DNA of 64,000 bases from Sphaerisporangium sp039871875. Lineage in GTDB: Bacteria; Actinomycetota; Actinomycetes; Streptosporangiales; Streptosporangiaceae. Shown here piece by piece: positions 34,672 to 46,648 of this stretch. Each line of letters opens with the position of its first letter. Within the stretch, counting starts at the first letter, position 1. A program made the position numbers and the translations under genes. Where the stretch lies: contig NZ_JBDPMD010000045.1 in assembly GCF_039871875.1 (NCBI RefSeq), positions 13,981-77,980 of the forward strand, given 5' to 3'. The notes under the pieces were generated by a model, which had not been told where the DNA came from, did no database searches, and saw nothing but the letters and a program-made list of their open reading frames with translations.

Positions 34672-35265
34672 TCATTGCTCGGCGAGGTAGCGCTGGATCG
34701 TCGGTGCCAGCAGCTCCACCAGCTCCTCGATCTCCACCGACGCGATCGGCTCGAGGCGCAGGACGTACCGCAGCACGATCACGCCGAACATCTGGGCGAA
34801 CGCCACCTCCATGCGGATCGGCGCGATGCCGAGCGCCTCCACGACCCGGTTCAGCACCGACCGGGTCAGGAACTCGCGCAACATCGCGACCACCTGCTCG
34901 TTGGTGGTGGCGCTGCGGACCAGCGCCAGCACCGGCTCGCGGGCCGCCGGCTCGGACGTCAGGGTCAGGATGAACCGCACCAGGCGCTCGCCGACCTGCT
35001 CGCGCGGCCCCTGGATGATCATCGGGACCGCCTTGGACGGGTCGATGGGCAGGCTCAGCGCCGCGACGAAGAGGCCCTCCTTGGTGGAGAAGTAGTGGTG
35101 GACCAGCGCCGGGTCCACCCCGGCCTCCCGGGCGATGCCGCGGATCGTCGCCTTGTCGAAGCCCTTGTCCGCGAAGGTCTTGCGGGCCGCGGCGATGATC
35201 TCGTTCCGCGTGTCGGTCAGGCCGGGACGGCGGCCCGGACGCCGGCGCGCCGCGCCCTCAGCCAT
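34672..35265 (-). CDS. TetR-family transcriptional regulator
   Basis: 197 residues. The N-terminal helix-turn-helix ATIRGIAREAGVDPALVHHY is preceded by a Arg-rich leader (RRRPGRRPGL). The C-terminal effector domain is of the common actinobacterial TetR type. It overlaps the methyltransferase gene by eight bases, so both are co-transcribed. Confidence 0.9.
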   Translation of the reverse strand: MAEGAARRRPGRRPGLTDTRNEIIAAARKTFADKGFDKATIRGIAREAGVDPALVHHYFSTKEGLFVAALSLPIDPSKAVPMIIQGPREQVGERLVRFILTLTSEPAAREPVLALVRSATTNEQVVAMLREFLTRSVLNRVVEALGIAPIRMEVAFAQMFGVIVLRYVLRLEPIASVEIEELVELLAPTIQRYLAEQ

Positions 35266-36055
35266 CGGCGTCCCGGGGCGTGCGGGCCATCGCGAGGTAG
35301 ACGCGCATGGGGACCTCCAGCTCGCCGTCCAGGGCCGCCTTGCGCAGCTCGTCCCGCTCCCGCACCACCACGGCGGTGGCCGCCTCGTCGCCGAGCGAGG
35401 CCACGAACGCGTGGGAGCGCAGGTCGAGCAGCATGTCGTCCACGCTGATACGCCGTACCCAGTGGATCCACGCCTCCTGGACCGAGAGGCCCGCCTCCCC
35501 CATGGCGCGGGCCACCTGCGGCACCCGCCACTGCGGCAGCGCCGGGCCCCAGTACGCCGGGCAGCTCTCCGCCAGCCGCCGCTCGAACGCCACCAGCCAG
35601 TCCGCGCCGGTGCCCTGCGCGTCGTCCGGCGTGGCGCCGAGATCGACGGTGTTCCACCACGCCGCCACGACGCCGCCCGGGCGCAGCACCCGCACGGCCT
35701 CCCTGATCGAGTCCACCGGGCGCAGCCAGTGCCACGACTGGGCGTAGCACACCAGATCGGCGGTGCCCGAGCGCAACGGGAGCATGTTGCCGTCCCCCAC
35801 GACCACGCCGGGGCGGGCCGAGTGGGAGACCAGCCGGGCCAGCATGCGCTCGCCGGGGTCGATCGCCGTCACCCGGGCGCCCCGGGCGAGCAGGCCCCTC
35901 GTCGCGATGCCCGTGCCCGCGCCGACGTCGACCACGACGGCGCCGTCCAGCGTCATCTCGCACAGCGCGGCCACCGCGTCGTACACGCCGTCGGGGTAGC
36001 CGGGCCGGGCGGCGTCGTAGTACTCGGCGACGCGGTCGAACACCTCATGACTCAT
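35258..36055 (-). CDS. SAM-dependent methyltransferase
   Basis: 265 residues. Class-I fold: motif I VVVDVGAGTGIATRGLLARG, acidic loop AIDPGERML, motif II-III VCYAQSWHWLRPVDSIREAV. Substrate unknown. Operon with tetR. ATG start without strong ribosome-binding site. Confidence 0.88.
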   Translation of the reverse strand: MSHEVFDRVAEYYDAARPGYPDGVYDAVAALCEMTLDGAVVVDVGAGTGIATRGLLARGARVTAIDPGERMLARLVSHSARPGVVVGDGNMLPLRSGTADLVCYAQSWHWLRPVDSIREAVRVLRPGGVVAAWWNTVDLGATPDDAQGTGADWLVAFERRLAESCPAYWGPALPQWRVPQVARAMGEAGLSVQEAWIHWVRRISVDDMLLDLRSHAFVASLGDEAATAVVVRERDELRKAALDGELEVPMRVYLAMARTPRDADG

Positions 36056-36068
36056 GGCGACGAGTAGA

Positions 36069-36884
36069 TCACGCCGTGGAGGACGCGGCGAAGTGCAGAC
36101 GGGCGAACGCGAGACCCTCGGCCAGGTCGTCGATGCGCTCGCTGCGGCCGGCCGCCTTGCGGGTGTTGATCTCGAGGACGATGAGGCCGCCGTAGCCGTT
36201 GGTGGCCAGCCGCTCCAGGATGCGGGCGCACGGCTGGCTGCCCCGGCCCGGCACCAGGTGCTCGTCCTTGTTCGTGGTGCCTATGCCGTCGGCGAGGTGG
36301 AGGTGGGCCAGCCGGTCGCCGAGCTTCTCGGCCATCTCCAGCGCGTCGGAGCCGGACACGGCGGTGTGGGACAGGTCGAGGGTGACCTGGGGGTAGTCCT
36401 GGTCGATGGGGTTCCAGCCCGGGGAGTAGGGCACGACCTCGGCGCCACGGGCGCGCAAGGGGAACATGTTCTCCACGGCGAAGGTCACATCGGTCTCCTC
36501 ACGCATGCGGGCGAGACCGGTCTCGAAGTCGCGGGCGTACTCCCGCTGCCAGCGGAACGGCGGGTGGACCACCACCGTCCGCGCCCCCAGCCGCTCGGCG
36601 GCCTTACGGGCACGGACCAGCTTGGCCCACGGGTCGCGCCCCCACACCCGCTGCGTCACCAGCAGGCACGGGGCGTGCACGGCCAGAACCGGCACGTGGT
36701 AATGGTCGGACAGCCGTTCCAGCACGTCGATGTCCTGACTCACCGGATCGGCGCCCACCATGACCTCGACACCGTCGTAGCCCAGACGCGCGGCCAGCTC
36801 GAAGGCGTCCGGAGTGCGCTCCGGATACACCGACGCGGTGGACAGAGCGATCTTGGCATTCGGCACTCGGATGACGTCGGTCAC
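36069..36884 (-). CDS. Sugar-phosphate-isomerase/epimerase-like TIM barrel
   Basis: 271 residues from a GTG at 36884 with no ribosome-binding site but a TAGGCT hexamer seven bases ahead, so leaderless. Xylose-isomerase-like AP2 fold: LGYDGVEVMVG, VENMFP, VTLDLSHTA, and HLHLADGIGTTNKDEHLVPG with Asp/His/Glu metal ligands. Substrate not evident. Confidence 0.85.
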   Translation of the reverse strand: MTDVIRVPNAKIALSTASVYPERTPDAFELAARLGYDGVEVMVGADPVSQDIDVLERLSDHYHVPVLAVHAPCLLVTQRVWGRDPWAKLVRARKAAERLGARTVVVHPPFRWQREYARDFETGLARMREETDVTFAVENMFPLRARGAEVVPYSPGWNPIDQDYPQVTLDLSHTAVSGSDALEMAEKLGDRLAHLHLADGIGTTNKDEHLVPGRGSQPCARILERLATNGYGGLIVLEINTRKAAGRSERIDDLAEGLAFARLHFAASSTA

Positions 36885-37029
36885 AATTGCCAGCCTAAGC
36901 CGGTCCACGCCCCCCCGGCGCTCCGCAACCCCCAACCTGTCAAGATCATCCTTCCCGCCCCACCTCACCTCACGGCGGCGACGCCGTGCGATGGCCCGCC
37001 GGATCACCCGGGCGCACTAGCCTGTGCCC

Positions 37030-37728
37030 ATGGCGCGGATCGCGAGAGGGGCCATCCCCAGTCCCAACATCTGGAACACACCGGAGGTCTACGAGCTGGA
37101 GAACCGCGCCGTCGACCCCGAGGGGGTCGCCGACGCGGCCATGCGGGCGATACGGCCGTGGGACGGCGGGGTCGTGCTGGACATCGGGTGCGGCACGGGG
37201 TTCCACCTGCCGGGGTACGCGGCCGGCGCGCGCAGGGTCGTCGGGGTGGAGCCGCATCCCAAGCTGGCGGAGCGGGCCGCCGACAGGTGCCGGGGGATGG
37301 CGAACGTCTCGGTGCGCACCGCCACGGCCCAGGACCTGCCGCTCCCCGACGCCTCGGTGGACGTCGCCGTGGCCCGATGGGCGTACTTCTTCGGCCCCGG
37401 GTGCGAGCCGGGCCTGCGCGAGCTGTCCAGGGTCGTGCGCCGCGGCGGGGCCGCGTTCGTCGTGGATCTGGACGGCGCGAGGGGCGCGTTCGGGCGGTGG
37501 TTCACCAGGACCGTCCCCGCGTACTCCCCCGAGCGTGTGGAAGCCTTCTGGACACGCCAGGGATGGATGCGCCGCGACCTCGACCTGCGCATGGTCTTCA
37601 CCGCGCGGGCCGACCTTGAGGCCGTGCTGCGCATCGAGTTCGCCCCGGACGTGGCCGAGGAGGCCGTCGCCGCCACCCCCGGACTGGAGATCGACTACCC
37701 CAATGTCCTGCGCTGGCGTCTTTTCTGA
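37030..37728 (+). CDS. SAM-dependent methyltransferase next to radA
   Basis: 232 residues. GVVLDIGCGTGFHLPGYAAG (motif I) and VARWAYFFGPGCEPGLRELS. Leaderless start: TAGCCT (37018-37023) ends six bases before the ATG. Placed just before radA in the same direction; partners unknown. Confidence 0.82.
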   Translation: MARIARGAIPSPNIWNTPEVYELENRAVDPEGVADAAMRAIRPWDGGVVLDIGCGTGFHLPGYAAGARRVVGVEPHPKLAERAADRCRGMANVSVRTATAQDLPLPDASVDVAVARWAYFFGPGCEPGLRELSRVVRRGGAAFVVDLDGARGAFGRWFTRTVPAYSPERVEAFWTRQGWMRRDLDLRMVFTARADLEAVLRIEFAPDVAEEAVAATPGLEIDYPNVLRWRLF

Positions 37729-37764
37729 CCCCGGACTGTCGCCGGGGCGGGATAGCGTGCCCGC

Positions 37765-39195
37765 ATGACCAAGACGCAGAAGCCCGGGTACCGCTGCGCC
37801 GAGTGCGGCTGGCGCACCACCAAATGGGTGGGGCGCTGCGGCGAGTGCCAGGCGTGGGGCACGGTCGACGAGGAGGGCGCGCGAGCGGGCGTGCACGTCG
37901 TCCAAGGAGGGGCCGTCTCCTCGCCGGCGCTGCCGATCGGGCAGGTCAAGGCCGAGTTCGCCCGGGCGCGCACCACCGGGGTCGGCGAGCTGGACCGGGT
38001 GCTCGGCGGAGGGCTGGTGCCGGGGGCGGTGGTGCTGCTGGCGGGTGAGCCGGGCATCGGCAAGTCCACGCTGCTGCTGGAGGCCGCGGCGAGCCTCGCC
38101 CGGCACGAGACCGTGCTCTACGTCACCGGCGAGGAGTCCGCGGCCCAGGTGCGCATGCGCGCCGACCGCATCGGCGCCATCCGCGACCAGCTCTACCTCG
38201 CCGCAGAGACCGACCTCGCCGCCCTGGTCAGCCACGTCGAGAAGGTCCAGCCCCGGCTGCTGATCGTCGACTCGGTGCAGACCATCGGCTCCACGCAGAC
38301 CACCGGCGTACCGGGCGGCGTCACCCAGGTGCGCGAGGTCACCGGCAACCTCGTGCGCCTCGCCAAGGAGCGCGGCATGTCCACGGTGCTGGTCGGCCAC
38401 GTCACCAAGGAGGGCTCGATCGCCGGGCCCCGCGTGCTGGAGCACCTGGTCGACGTCGTGCTCCACTTCGAGGGCGACCGCCACTCGCGGCTGCGCATGG
38501 TCCGCTGCATCAAGAACCGCTTCGGCCCCACCGACGAGGTCGGCTGCTTCGACCTCAACGAGCGCGGCATCCAGGGCCTGCCCGACCCGAGCGGCCTGTT
38601 CGTCTCCCGCCGCTCCGAGCCGGTGCCCGGCACCTGCGTCACCGTCACGGTCGAGGGCACCCGCCCGCTGCCCGCCGAGGTCCAGGCCCTCGTCGGGCCC
38701 ACCGACGCCCAGCAGCCCCGCCGCTCCACCTCGGGCCTCGACCCGTTCCGGGTCACCATGATCCTCGCGGTGCTGGAGCGGCGCCTCAACGCCCGGCTGA
38801 GCGGCTGCGACGTGTTCACCGCCACCGTCGGCGGCATCCGCCTGAACGACCCCGCCGTGGACCTCGCGGTCATGCTCGCCGTGGCCAGCGCCGCAGGCGA
38901 CCGCCCGCTGCCACCCGGCCTGGTGGTGCTCGGCGAGGTCGGGCTGGCCGGTGAGCTGCGCCCGGTACGCGACATCAGGCGCCGGGTCGCCGAGGCGGCC
39001 CGGCTCGGCTTCACCCGCGCCCTGGTGCCCATGGGCTCGCTCGACCAGGACACCCCGCCGCCCGGCACCGAGGGGAACGACGCCCTGCGTCCCGTTCCCG
39101 TGGGCCGACGACCGGCCCGCACCACGGCGCTCACCTCCGGTTTCGAGGTCACCGAGGCGGAGAACGTCTGGGACGCCCTCACCCACGTCACCTGA
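37765..39195 (+). CDS. radA: DNA repair protein RadA
   Basis: 476 residues. N-terminal C4 zinc finger (CAECGW and CGECQ), RecA-like core with Walker A GEPGIGKST, the RadA KNRFG motif, and a C-terminal Lon-like domain. RadA drives branch migration of recombination intermediates. The start has TAGCGT six bases ahead and no ribosome-binding site, so leaderless. disA follows after 96 bp; this radA-disA order is common. Confidence 0.97.
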   Translation: MTKTQKPGYRCAECGWRTTKWVGRCGECQAWGTVDEEGARAGVHVVQGGAVSSPALPIGQVKAEFARARTTGVGELDRVLGGGLVPGAVVLLAGEPGIGKSTLLLEAAASLARHETVLYVTGEESAAQVRMRADRIGAIRDQLYLAAETDLAALVSHVEKVQPRLLIVDSVQTIGSTQTTGVPGGVTQVREVTGNLVRLAKERGMSTVLVGHVTKEGSIAGPRVLEHLVDVVLHFEGDRHSRLRMVRCIKNRFGPTDEVGCFDLNERGIQGLPDPSGLFVSRRSEPVPGTCVTVTVEGTRPLPAEVQALVGPTDAQQPRRSTSGLDPFRVTMILAVLERRLNARLSGCDVFTATVGGIRLNDPAVDLAVMLAVASAAGDRPLPPGLVVLGEVGLAGELRPVRDIRRRVAEAARLGFTRALVPMGSLDQDTPPPGTEGNDALRPVPVGRRPARTTALTSGFEVTEAENVWDALTHVT

Positions 39196-39291
39196 CCTCC
39201 GGGTGAGACCGCCGGGTCCGGGTGGCTTCACCCAGGCCCGGGCGGGCCCCTCCCCGGTAAACTGGCGACGTCAGCGACCAGCGGGGGCCAT

Positions 39292-40380
39292 GTGGCTAAC
39301 ATCGACAAGGGGATCGACGAGCGGCGAAGATCCATCCTTGCCGCGCTCGCTCCGGGCACCGAGCTACGCGACGGCCTGGAGCGCATTCTGCGTGGCCACA
39401 CGGGGGCACTGATCGTCCTCGGTTACGACACCGAGGTCGAGAGCGTCTGCACCGGCGGCTTCACACTCGACGTCGAGTTCTCCGCCACACGGCTGCGCGA
39501 GCTGGCCAAGATGGACGGCGCCATCGTGGTCGACCAGGCCGCCGGCAAGATCGTGCGTGCCGCCGTGCACCTCGTGCCGGACTCGGCCCTGCCCACCAAC
39601 GAGTCGGGCACCCGCCACCGCACCGCGCAACGCGTCGCCCGGCAGACCGGCTTCCCCGTGATCTCCATCAGCAAGTCGATGCGCATCATCGCGCTCTACC
39701 TCGACGGCGTGCGGTACGTCCTGGAGGAGTCCGCCGCCATCCTGTCCAAGGCCAACCAGGCGCTGGCGACGCTCGAACGCTACAAGATGCGCCTGGACGA
39801 GGTCTCCGGCACCCTGTCCGCCCTGGAGATCGAGGACCTGGTCACCGCACGCGACGTCGCGGTCGTGGTCCAGCGCCTGGAGATGGTCCGCCGCATCGCC
39901 GGCGAGATCGAGGGCTACGTCGTGGAGCTCGGCACCGACGGCCGGCTGCTCTCCCTGCAACTGGCCGAGCTGGTGGCCGGCGTGGAGGGCGACCGCGACC
40001 TGATCATGCGCGACTACCTCCCGTCAGGGAAGGAACGCCGTCCACGCCGCGTCCCCGAGTCCCTGGCCGAGCTGGACCGGCTGTCCGCCTCCGACCTCCT
40101 GGACCTGACCGCCGTGGGCCGTGTGCTGGGCCACGCCGGCTCCGAAGCCCTGGAGTCCCCCGTGAGCCCCCGAGGCTTCCGCCTCCTGGCGAAGGTCCCC
40201 CGCCTCCCCGGCAGCGTGGTGGACCGCCTCGTGGACCACTTCGGCGGCCTCCAGAAGCTCCTGGCCGCCAGCACCGCCGACCTCCAGTCCGTCGGCGGCG
40301 TAGGCGAGTCGCGCGCCCGCAGCGTCCGCGAGGGCCTCTCCCGCCTCGCCGAGGCCTCCATCTTGGAACGCTACGTCTGA
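39292..40380 (+). CDS. disA: Diadenylate cyclase DisA, DNA-integrity scanning
   Basis: 362 residues. DGA at 75-77 and GTRHRTA at 106-112 form the diadenylate-cyclase active site that makes c-di-AMP from two ATP. A central helical spine follows, and the C-terminal helix-hairpin-helix VDHFGGLQKLL … VGGVGESRAR binds branched DNA. GTG start after GGGGG. Relevant to the c-di-AMP riboswitch at 50428-50612. Confidence 0.97.
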   Translation: MANIDKGIDERRRSILAALAPGTELRDGLERILRGHTGALIVLGYDTEVESVCTGGFTLDVEFSATRLRELAKMDGAIVVDQAAGKIVRAAVHLVPDSALPTNESGTRHRTAQRVARQTGFPVISISKSMRIIALYLDGVRYVLEESAAILSKANQALATLERYKMRLDEVSGTLSALEIEDLVTARDVAVVVQRLEMVRRIAGEIEGYVVELGTDGRLLSLQLAELVAGVEGDRDLIMRDYLPSGKERRPRRVPESLAELDRLSASDLLDLTAVGRVLGHAGSEALESPVSPRGFRLLAKVPRLPGSVVDRLVDHFGGLQKLLAASTADLQSVGGVGESRARSVREGLSRLAEASILERYV

Positions 40381-40387
40381 CGCCCCG

Positions 40388-41029
40388 TCAGCGGAGGTGG
40401 AAGATCAGTTCGTGGCTGCGCAGGGCGCCGAGGCGGGCGGTCGCCACGTAGGTGCCGGGGCGGGCTCGGGGGCGTTCCGAGTGACAGTCGGGGCCTGAGC
40501 GGCGGCGATCCCATCTCACTTCTGTCACGTGTGGGACGCCTCTGCGCAGGGTGTGCATGTCGCGGCCGGGGCCGCTCACGCAGTCGGTGGTGGACCAGAT
40601 GCGGTCGCCGCCAGAGGTGATCATCGTTTCGACGGCGCGCCGGCCGAGGTCGACGGCGCATGACAGGTGGCCGGTGTTCACCACCGTCAGCAGGAAGCTC
40701 GGGGTACGGCCGGCCGCGTACACGCGGGACTCGGCGTGGAGGCTCAGCACCAGGTCGGGGCCGCGGCACGGCTCTTCGGGCTCCGGTGACGGCGGGGGGG
40801 CCGCTCCGGGACGTGCCGCCGTCTGGTCGGTGCGCGGTGCCGCGGTGGGGCCGCTGCTCTTGCCGGGCTTCGCGTGGGTTCCCGCGCCCAGGCCTCCGGA
40901 CGCGCTGCTGCACGCCCATGCCACGACCGCGACCACCACGAGCACGCCGACCAGCACGGCGACTCGCCTGCGCCAGTACACCTCAGGCCCGTCTACTCCT
41001 ATGTCACCACGGAACGTGTCCGGATCCAT
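40388..41029 (-). CDS. Single-pass membrane protein, unknown function
   Basis: 213 residues from the ATG at 41029. Residues about 20-41 (RRVAVLVGVLVVVAVVAWAC) are a membrane anchor or signal, then a Pro/Ala-rich linker and a C-terminal domain with several Cys (about 125 residues) that is probably outside the cell. A TACTAT hexamer lies four bases before the ATG, consistent with a short leader. Convergent with disA (seven-base gap). Not recognised. Confidence 0.66.
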   Translation of the reverse strand: MDPDTFRGDIGVDGPEVYWRRRVAVLVGVLVVVAVVAWACSSASGGLGAGTHAKPGKSSGPTAAPRTDQTAARPGAAPPPSPEPEEPCRGPDLVLSLHAESRVYAAGRTPSFLLTVVNTGHLSCAVDLGRRAVETMITSGGDRIWSTTDCVSGPGRDMHTLRRGVPHVTEVRWDRRRSGPDCHSERPRARPGTYVATARLGALRSHELIFHLR

Positions 41030-41104
41030 ACTCATAGTATGGAGAGAACTGGCCATCGAGGAGGTGTCGACCCGCCGATCCGGGAAACCGCCGGACGGGC
41101 GGGG

Positions 41105-41980
41105 TCAGCCCGCGGTGCCGGGGAGGCGGTACGTGCCGTCGGGCATGGGCTCGGCCAGACCGTCGGCGATGAGACCGTCAAGGGCGCGCTCGCGCTGCAC
41201 GGCGTCGGCCCAGACGGCGTCCAGAGCGGCCTTCGGCACGGGAGCGTGCGCCTCACGCAGGACGGCCAGCAGGCGGCCGCGGCACTGGCGGTCGGTGCCG
41301 GCGTAGGTCTGGCCGCGGCGGGCGGGGCCGTCGTACGCGGGGCGGCCGGCCAGGCGCCAGGCGCAGTGGGCGGCGACGGGGCAGCCGGCGCAGCGCGGGG
41401 CGCGGGCGGTGCAGACCAGGGCGCCGAGTTCCATCACCGCCACCGCCCAGCGGGGGGCGTCCACCGGGGGGACCAGCGACTCGGCCAGGGCGCGCTCGGC
41501 CGCCGTGGTGGTCTTCGGCGGGAACTCCTCGCCCCGCACGGCGCGGGCCAGCACCCGGCGCACGTTGGTGTCGAGCACGGCGTGGCCGGCCCCGTAGGCG
41601 AAGCTGGCGACGGCCGCCGCCGTGTAGTCGCCGACACCCGGCAGGCGGCGCAGCTCGTCGTAGGTGGACGGCACCCGCCCGCCGTGGTCGTCCGTGATGG
41701 CCCTGGCGCACGCGTGGAGGTTGAGTGCGCGCCGCGGATACCCCAGGCGGCCCCAGTGCCGCACCGCCTCCCCGGGCGGCTCGGCGGCCAGCGCGGCGGG
41801 CGTGGGCCAGCGCCGCATCCAGTCCTCCCAGACCGGCAGCACCCGTGCCACGGGGGTCTGCTGGAGCATGATCTCGCTGACCAGCACACCCCAGGCGTCC
41901 GTGCCGGGGCGCCGCCACGGCAGGTCGCGCGCCGCGACCCCGTACCACTCGACAATCGCCTCTCGCAGCCCGCCTGCCAT
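41105..41980 (-). CDS. mutY: A/G-specific adenine glycosylase
   Basis: 291 residues, the short form without the C-terminal NUDIX-like domain. Catalytic Glu in SEIMLQQTPVARV, helix-hairpin-helix LPGVGDYTAAA, Asp in LDTNVRRV, and the [4Fe-4S] ligands Cys-x6-Cys-x2-Cys-x5-Cys in CTARAPRCAGCPVAAHC. It removes adenine mispaired with 8-oxoguanine. Leaderless start: TAGGCT six bases before the ATG. Confidence 0.95.
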   Translation of the reverse strand: MAGGLREAIVEWYGVAARDLPWRRPGTDAWGVLVSEIMLQQTPVARVLPVWEDWMRRWPTPAALAAEPPGEAVRHWGRLGYPRRALNLHACARAITDDHGGRVPSTYDELRRLPGVGDYTAAAVASFAYGAGHAVLDTNVRRVLARAVRGEEFPPKTTTAAERALAESLVPPVDAPRWAVAVMELGALVCTARAPRCAGCPVAAHCAWRLAGRPAYDGPARRGQTYAGTDRQCRGRLLAVLREAHAPVPKAALDAVWADAVQRERALDGLIADGLAEPMPDGTYRLPGTAG

Positions 41981-42040
41981 GCCCCGAGCCTAGTGGCCGG
42001 CCGCACACCCTGTTCGCGAAGTACAGCGGGGAGTAGGGGG

Positions 42041-42973
42041 TCAGGCGGCGAGTTTCAGGCCGAGAGCGGTCAGGTTGCGGCGGGTCCAGTCCAGGTCGGC
42101 GGCGAGGGTGGCCACCAGGGCGGCGGGGCCCTTGTTCTTGGCGGGGGTGGTCAGGCCGTGGGTCTCGACCTCGATGTGGGCGCCGGCCCGGGGGTGGGTG
42201 CTGAGGATCGTGGAGAGGGTGTCCTCCAGAATCGCCTGCGGGGTCTCGCTGCTGTGGACGTGGCCCAGCTTGACCACCGAGGACCCGGCGGCGGCCACCC
42301 CGCGCAGCGCGGCGCCGGGCTCGGTGGTGCCGCAGGTGAGGTGGCAGGCGTCCAGGGAGACGCCGAGGTACTCGGAGTCGATGCCGCAGACGCGCTCGAC
42401 GGCCTGCTCGGTGGTCTCCAGGACGCAGCCGGGCCACGGCTGGAAGCCGACGCGGATGGTCTTGCCGGTGACGCTGTGCAGGCCGCGCAGCTCGCGGGAC
42501 AGGCGGTCGAGGCGGCGGGACGCTATGGCGTGCAGGTCGGCGGGCCAGTCGCGGCGCCAGCCGATGGGGATGGTGGTGATGCTGCCGAAGCGGACGTCGT
42601 CCGGCAGCAGGTAAGCGAGGATCTTGGCCAGCGCCATGGTGTACCGGTACCGCTCGGGCTTGGCCCAGTCGGGGCCAGGCGAGTCCTGGCCCATGCCACG
42701 GCCGCCGGCGCCGTTGAGGCTGACGACCTCCAGGCCGCGCTCCTCCAGCGAGCGGCGCAGCCGGACCAGCTCGATGCGATCGGCGGTGAGGTGGTCGGCG
42801 ACCGCCGGGGCGAGCCAGAGGCCGATGCCGAGGCGCGCCACACCGAGCCGCTTGCGCACCGGGACGGCGTAGCGGGTCAGGTGGGCGATCAGGTTCTCCA
42901 GGTCCTCCGCGGGGTGGACGCCCGCGTTGTAGGACAGGTGAACGAGCGTGCCGTCCTCGTGACACAGGCGCAT
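42041..42973 (-). CDS. EboE-like TIM-barrel protein
   Basis: 310 residues from the ATG at 42973 with GGGAGG six bases ahead (the frame also has an ATG at 42991). The beginning (LVHLSYNAGVHPAEDLENL) and the segments VVSLNGAGGRGMG, PDWAKPERYRYTMALAKIL and ITTIPIGWRRDW match the layout of EboE, a TIM barrel of the ebo clusters of bacteria. No other ebo gene is nearby, so the role is open; ebo products have been linked to metabolite traffic (family knowledge). Confidence 0.82.
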   Translation of the reverse strand: MRLCHEDGTLVHLSYNAGVHPAEDLENLIAHLTRYAVPVRKRLGVARLGIGLWLAPAVADHLTADRIELVRLRRSLEERGLEVVSLNGAGGRGMGQDSPGPDWAKPERYRYTMALAKILAYLLPDDVRFGSITTIPIGWRRDWPADLHAIASRRLDRLSRELRGLHSVTGKTIRVGFQPWPGCVLETTEQAVERVCGIDSEYLGVSLDACHLTCGTTEPGAALRGVAAAGSSVVKLGHVHSSETPQAILEDTLSTILSTHPRAGAHIEVETHGLTTPAKNKGPAALVATLAADLDWTRRNLTALGLKLAA

Positions 42974-43279
42974 CCGGTGCCTCCCAGGCATACTGCGTTT
43001 GTCCGGCTTCCGCGCAGCGCGCGTCGGAGCCCCCTGCCGCGGTGGTCCCTACTGACGGGCACGGCCGGAGCGAGTCTGCCCGGCACGCACCCCTCCCCGC
43101 GTCCGCCTGGCAGCGGATCGTCCGCTACGCCGGCGGGAGGATCCCCGCGCGAATCACCACCCGGTGAACCCCGGTGATCGGCCGGCTCGCGGGCCCGGCC
43201 GGATTCGCTCTACAGAGTGTAGTACTACCTGCCGTGGTGGCATAGCGAATCACACCAAAACGATCTCACCAAATACGAA
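42974..43279. other. Intergenic region between clpC terminator and the EboE-like gene
   Basis: 306 bp. Contains a perfect 10-bp palindrome GTAGTACTAC at 43219-43228 in A+T-richer DNA, possibly part of the promoter for the leftward EboE-like gene. Nothing else recognised. Confidence 0.45.
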
Positions 43280-43311
43280 AGACCCCCCGTGAGAAGTTTC
43301 ACGGGGGGTCT
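43280..43311 (-). terminator. Intrinsic terminator of clpC
   Basis: 13-bp perfect stem AGACCCCCCGTGA with its complement at 43299-43311, loop of six, then TTTCGTATTT on the minus strand. Confidence 0.85.
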
Positions 43312-43339
43312 CGCGCGTTTCTGCTGGTACCGCCGGGTG

Positions 43340-45886
<2,547 letters not shown>

Positions 45887-46197
45887 GTCGTCGCTCCTCA
45901 CAGAGCGGCCAGGCTGCTCGGGATATCCGGGCCCGCCGCATCCGCATGCTAGCCCCGACCGGTGACCGCTCTATGCACATGAGCGTTCCCCGGGAGCAGG
46001 GCGTTCACGCTCCATCCAACTACTGTTGGGGGCCCGCGTGTTCCCTCTACGCCGCAAGCGAACGACGTTTAACCCGCAGTTTTCCTACGGACGCTCGATC
46101 ACGTGCCGGACGATCTCGACCGGATAAACGGGATCATGCGGCTATGACGGCGCCGTGAAGGCGCGCCGCCGCCATAGCCGGTGATCATATGTGGACG
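45887..46197. other. Intergenic region clpC-lsr2
   Basis: 311 bp that hold the clpC leader and the hairpin at 46140-46179. No tRNA fold or further gene was found. Confidence 0.5.
46140..46179 (-). terminator. Hairpin downstream of lsr2
   Basis: GGCTATGACGGCG pairs with CGCCGCCATAGCC (one A-C mismatch) around a 14-base loop, downstream of lsr2. No T-run. Confidence 0.55.
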
Positions 46198-46530
46198 TCA
46201 GTGCGCCGCCTCGTACTTCTCCACCACGGAAGAGGCAATGCGCCCCCGCTCGCTGACCGAGATGCCGTGTGCCTTCGCCCAGGCCCTGATCTCCGAGCTC
46301 TTTTCCCGGGACGGACGCTGGCCCGCGCCCCGCCTGCGGCCGCGGGCGGGTGTGCTCTCGGCTCTGCGTGCGCTGGACACGAATTGGGACAGCGCGTCAC
46401 GGAGCTTCTTGGCGTTATCGCCGCTCAGGTCAATCTCGTAAGCGGCGCCATCAATCGCGAAGGTGACAGTCTCACTGGCCTCGCCACCATCGAGGTCGTC
46501 GATGAGTATCTTCTGGATCTGCGTGGCCAT
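46198..46530 (-). CDS. lsr2: Lsr2 nucleoid-associated protein
   Basis: 110 residues from the ATG at 46530 (AAAGGA upstream; the frame opens earlier). N-terminal dimerisation domain (MATQIQKILIDDLDGGEA) and C-terminal AT-hook-like RGR in HGISVSERGRIASSVVEKY. Lsr2 silences A+T-rich genes in actinobacteria. Confidence 0.96.
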   Translation of the reverse strand: MATQIQKILIDDLDGGEASETVTFAIDGAAYEIDLSGDNAKKLRDALSQFVSSARRAESTPARGRRRGAGQRPSREKSSEIRAWAKAHGISVSERGRIASSVVEKYEAAH

Positions 46531-46648
46531 CTGGCAATCCTTTCGCAGAGCATAGTTCTTTTCGTCAGCCAAACATATACCCGGCAACCCTGGCTGACAA
46601 TTCAGGATGCTGTTGTGATTGAAGTGGAACCGAGTGGCCGTCGCCGGC

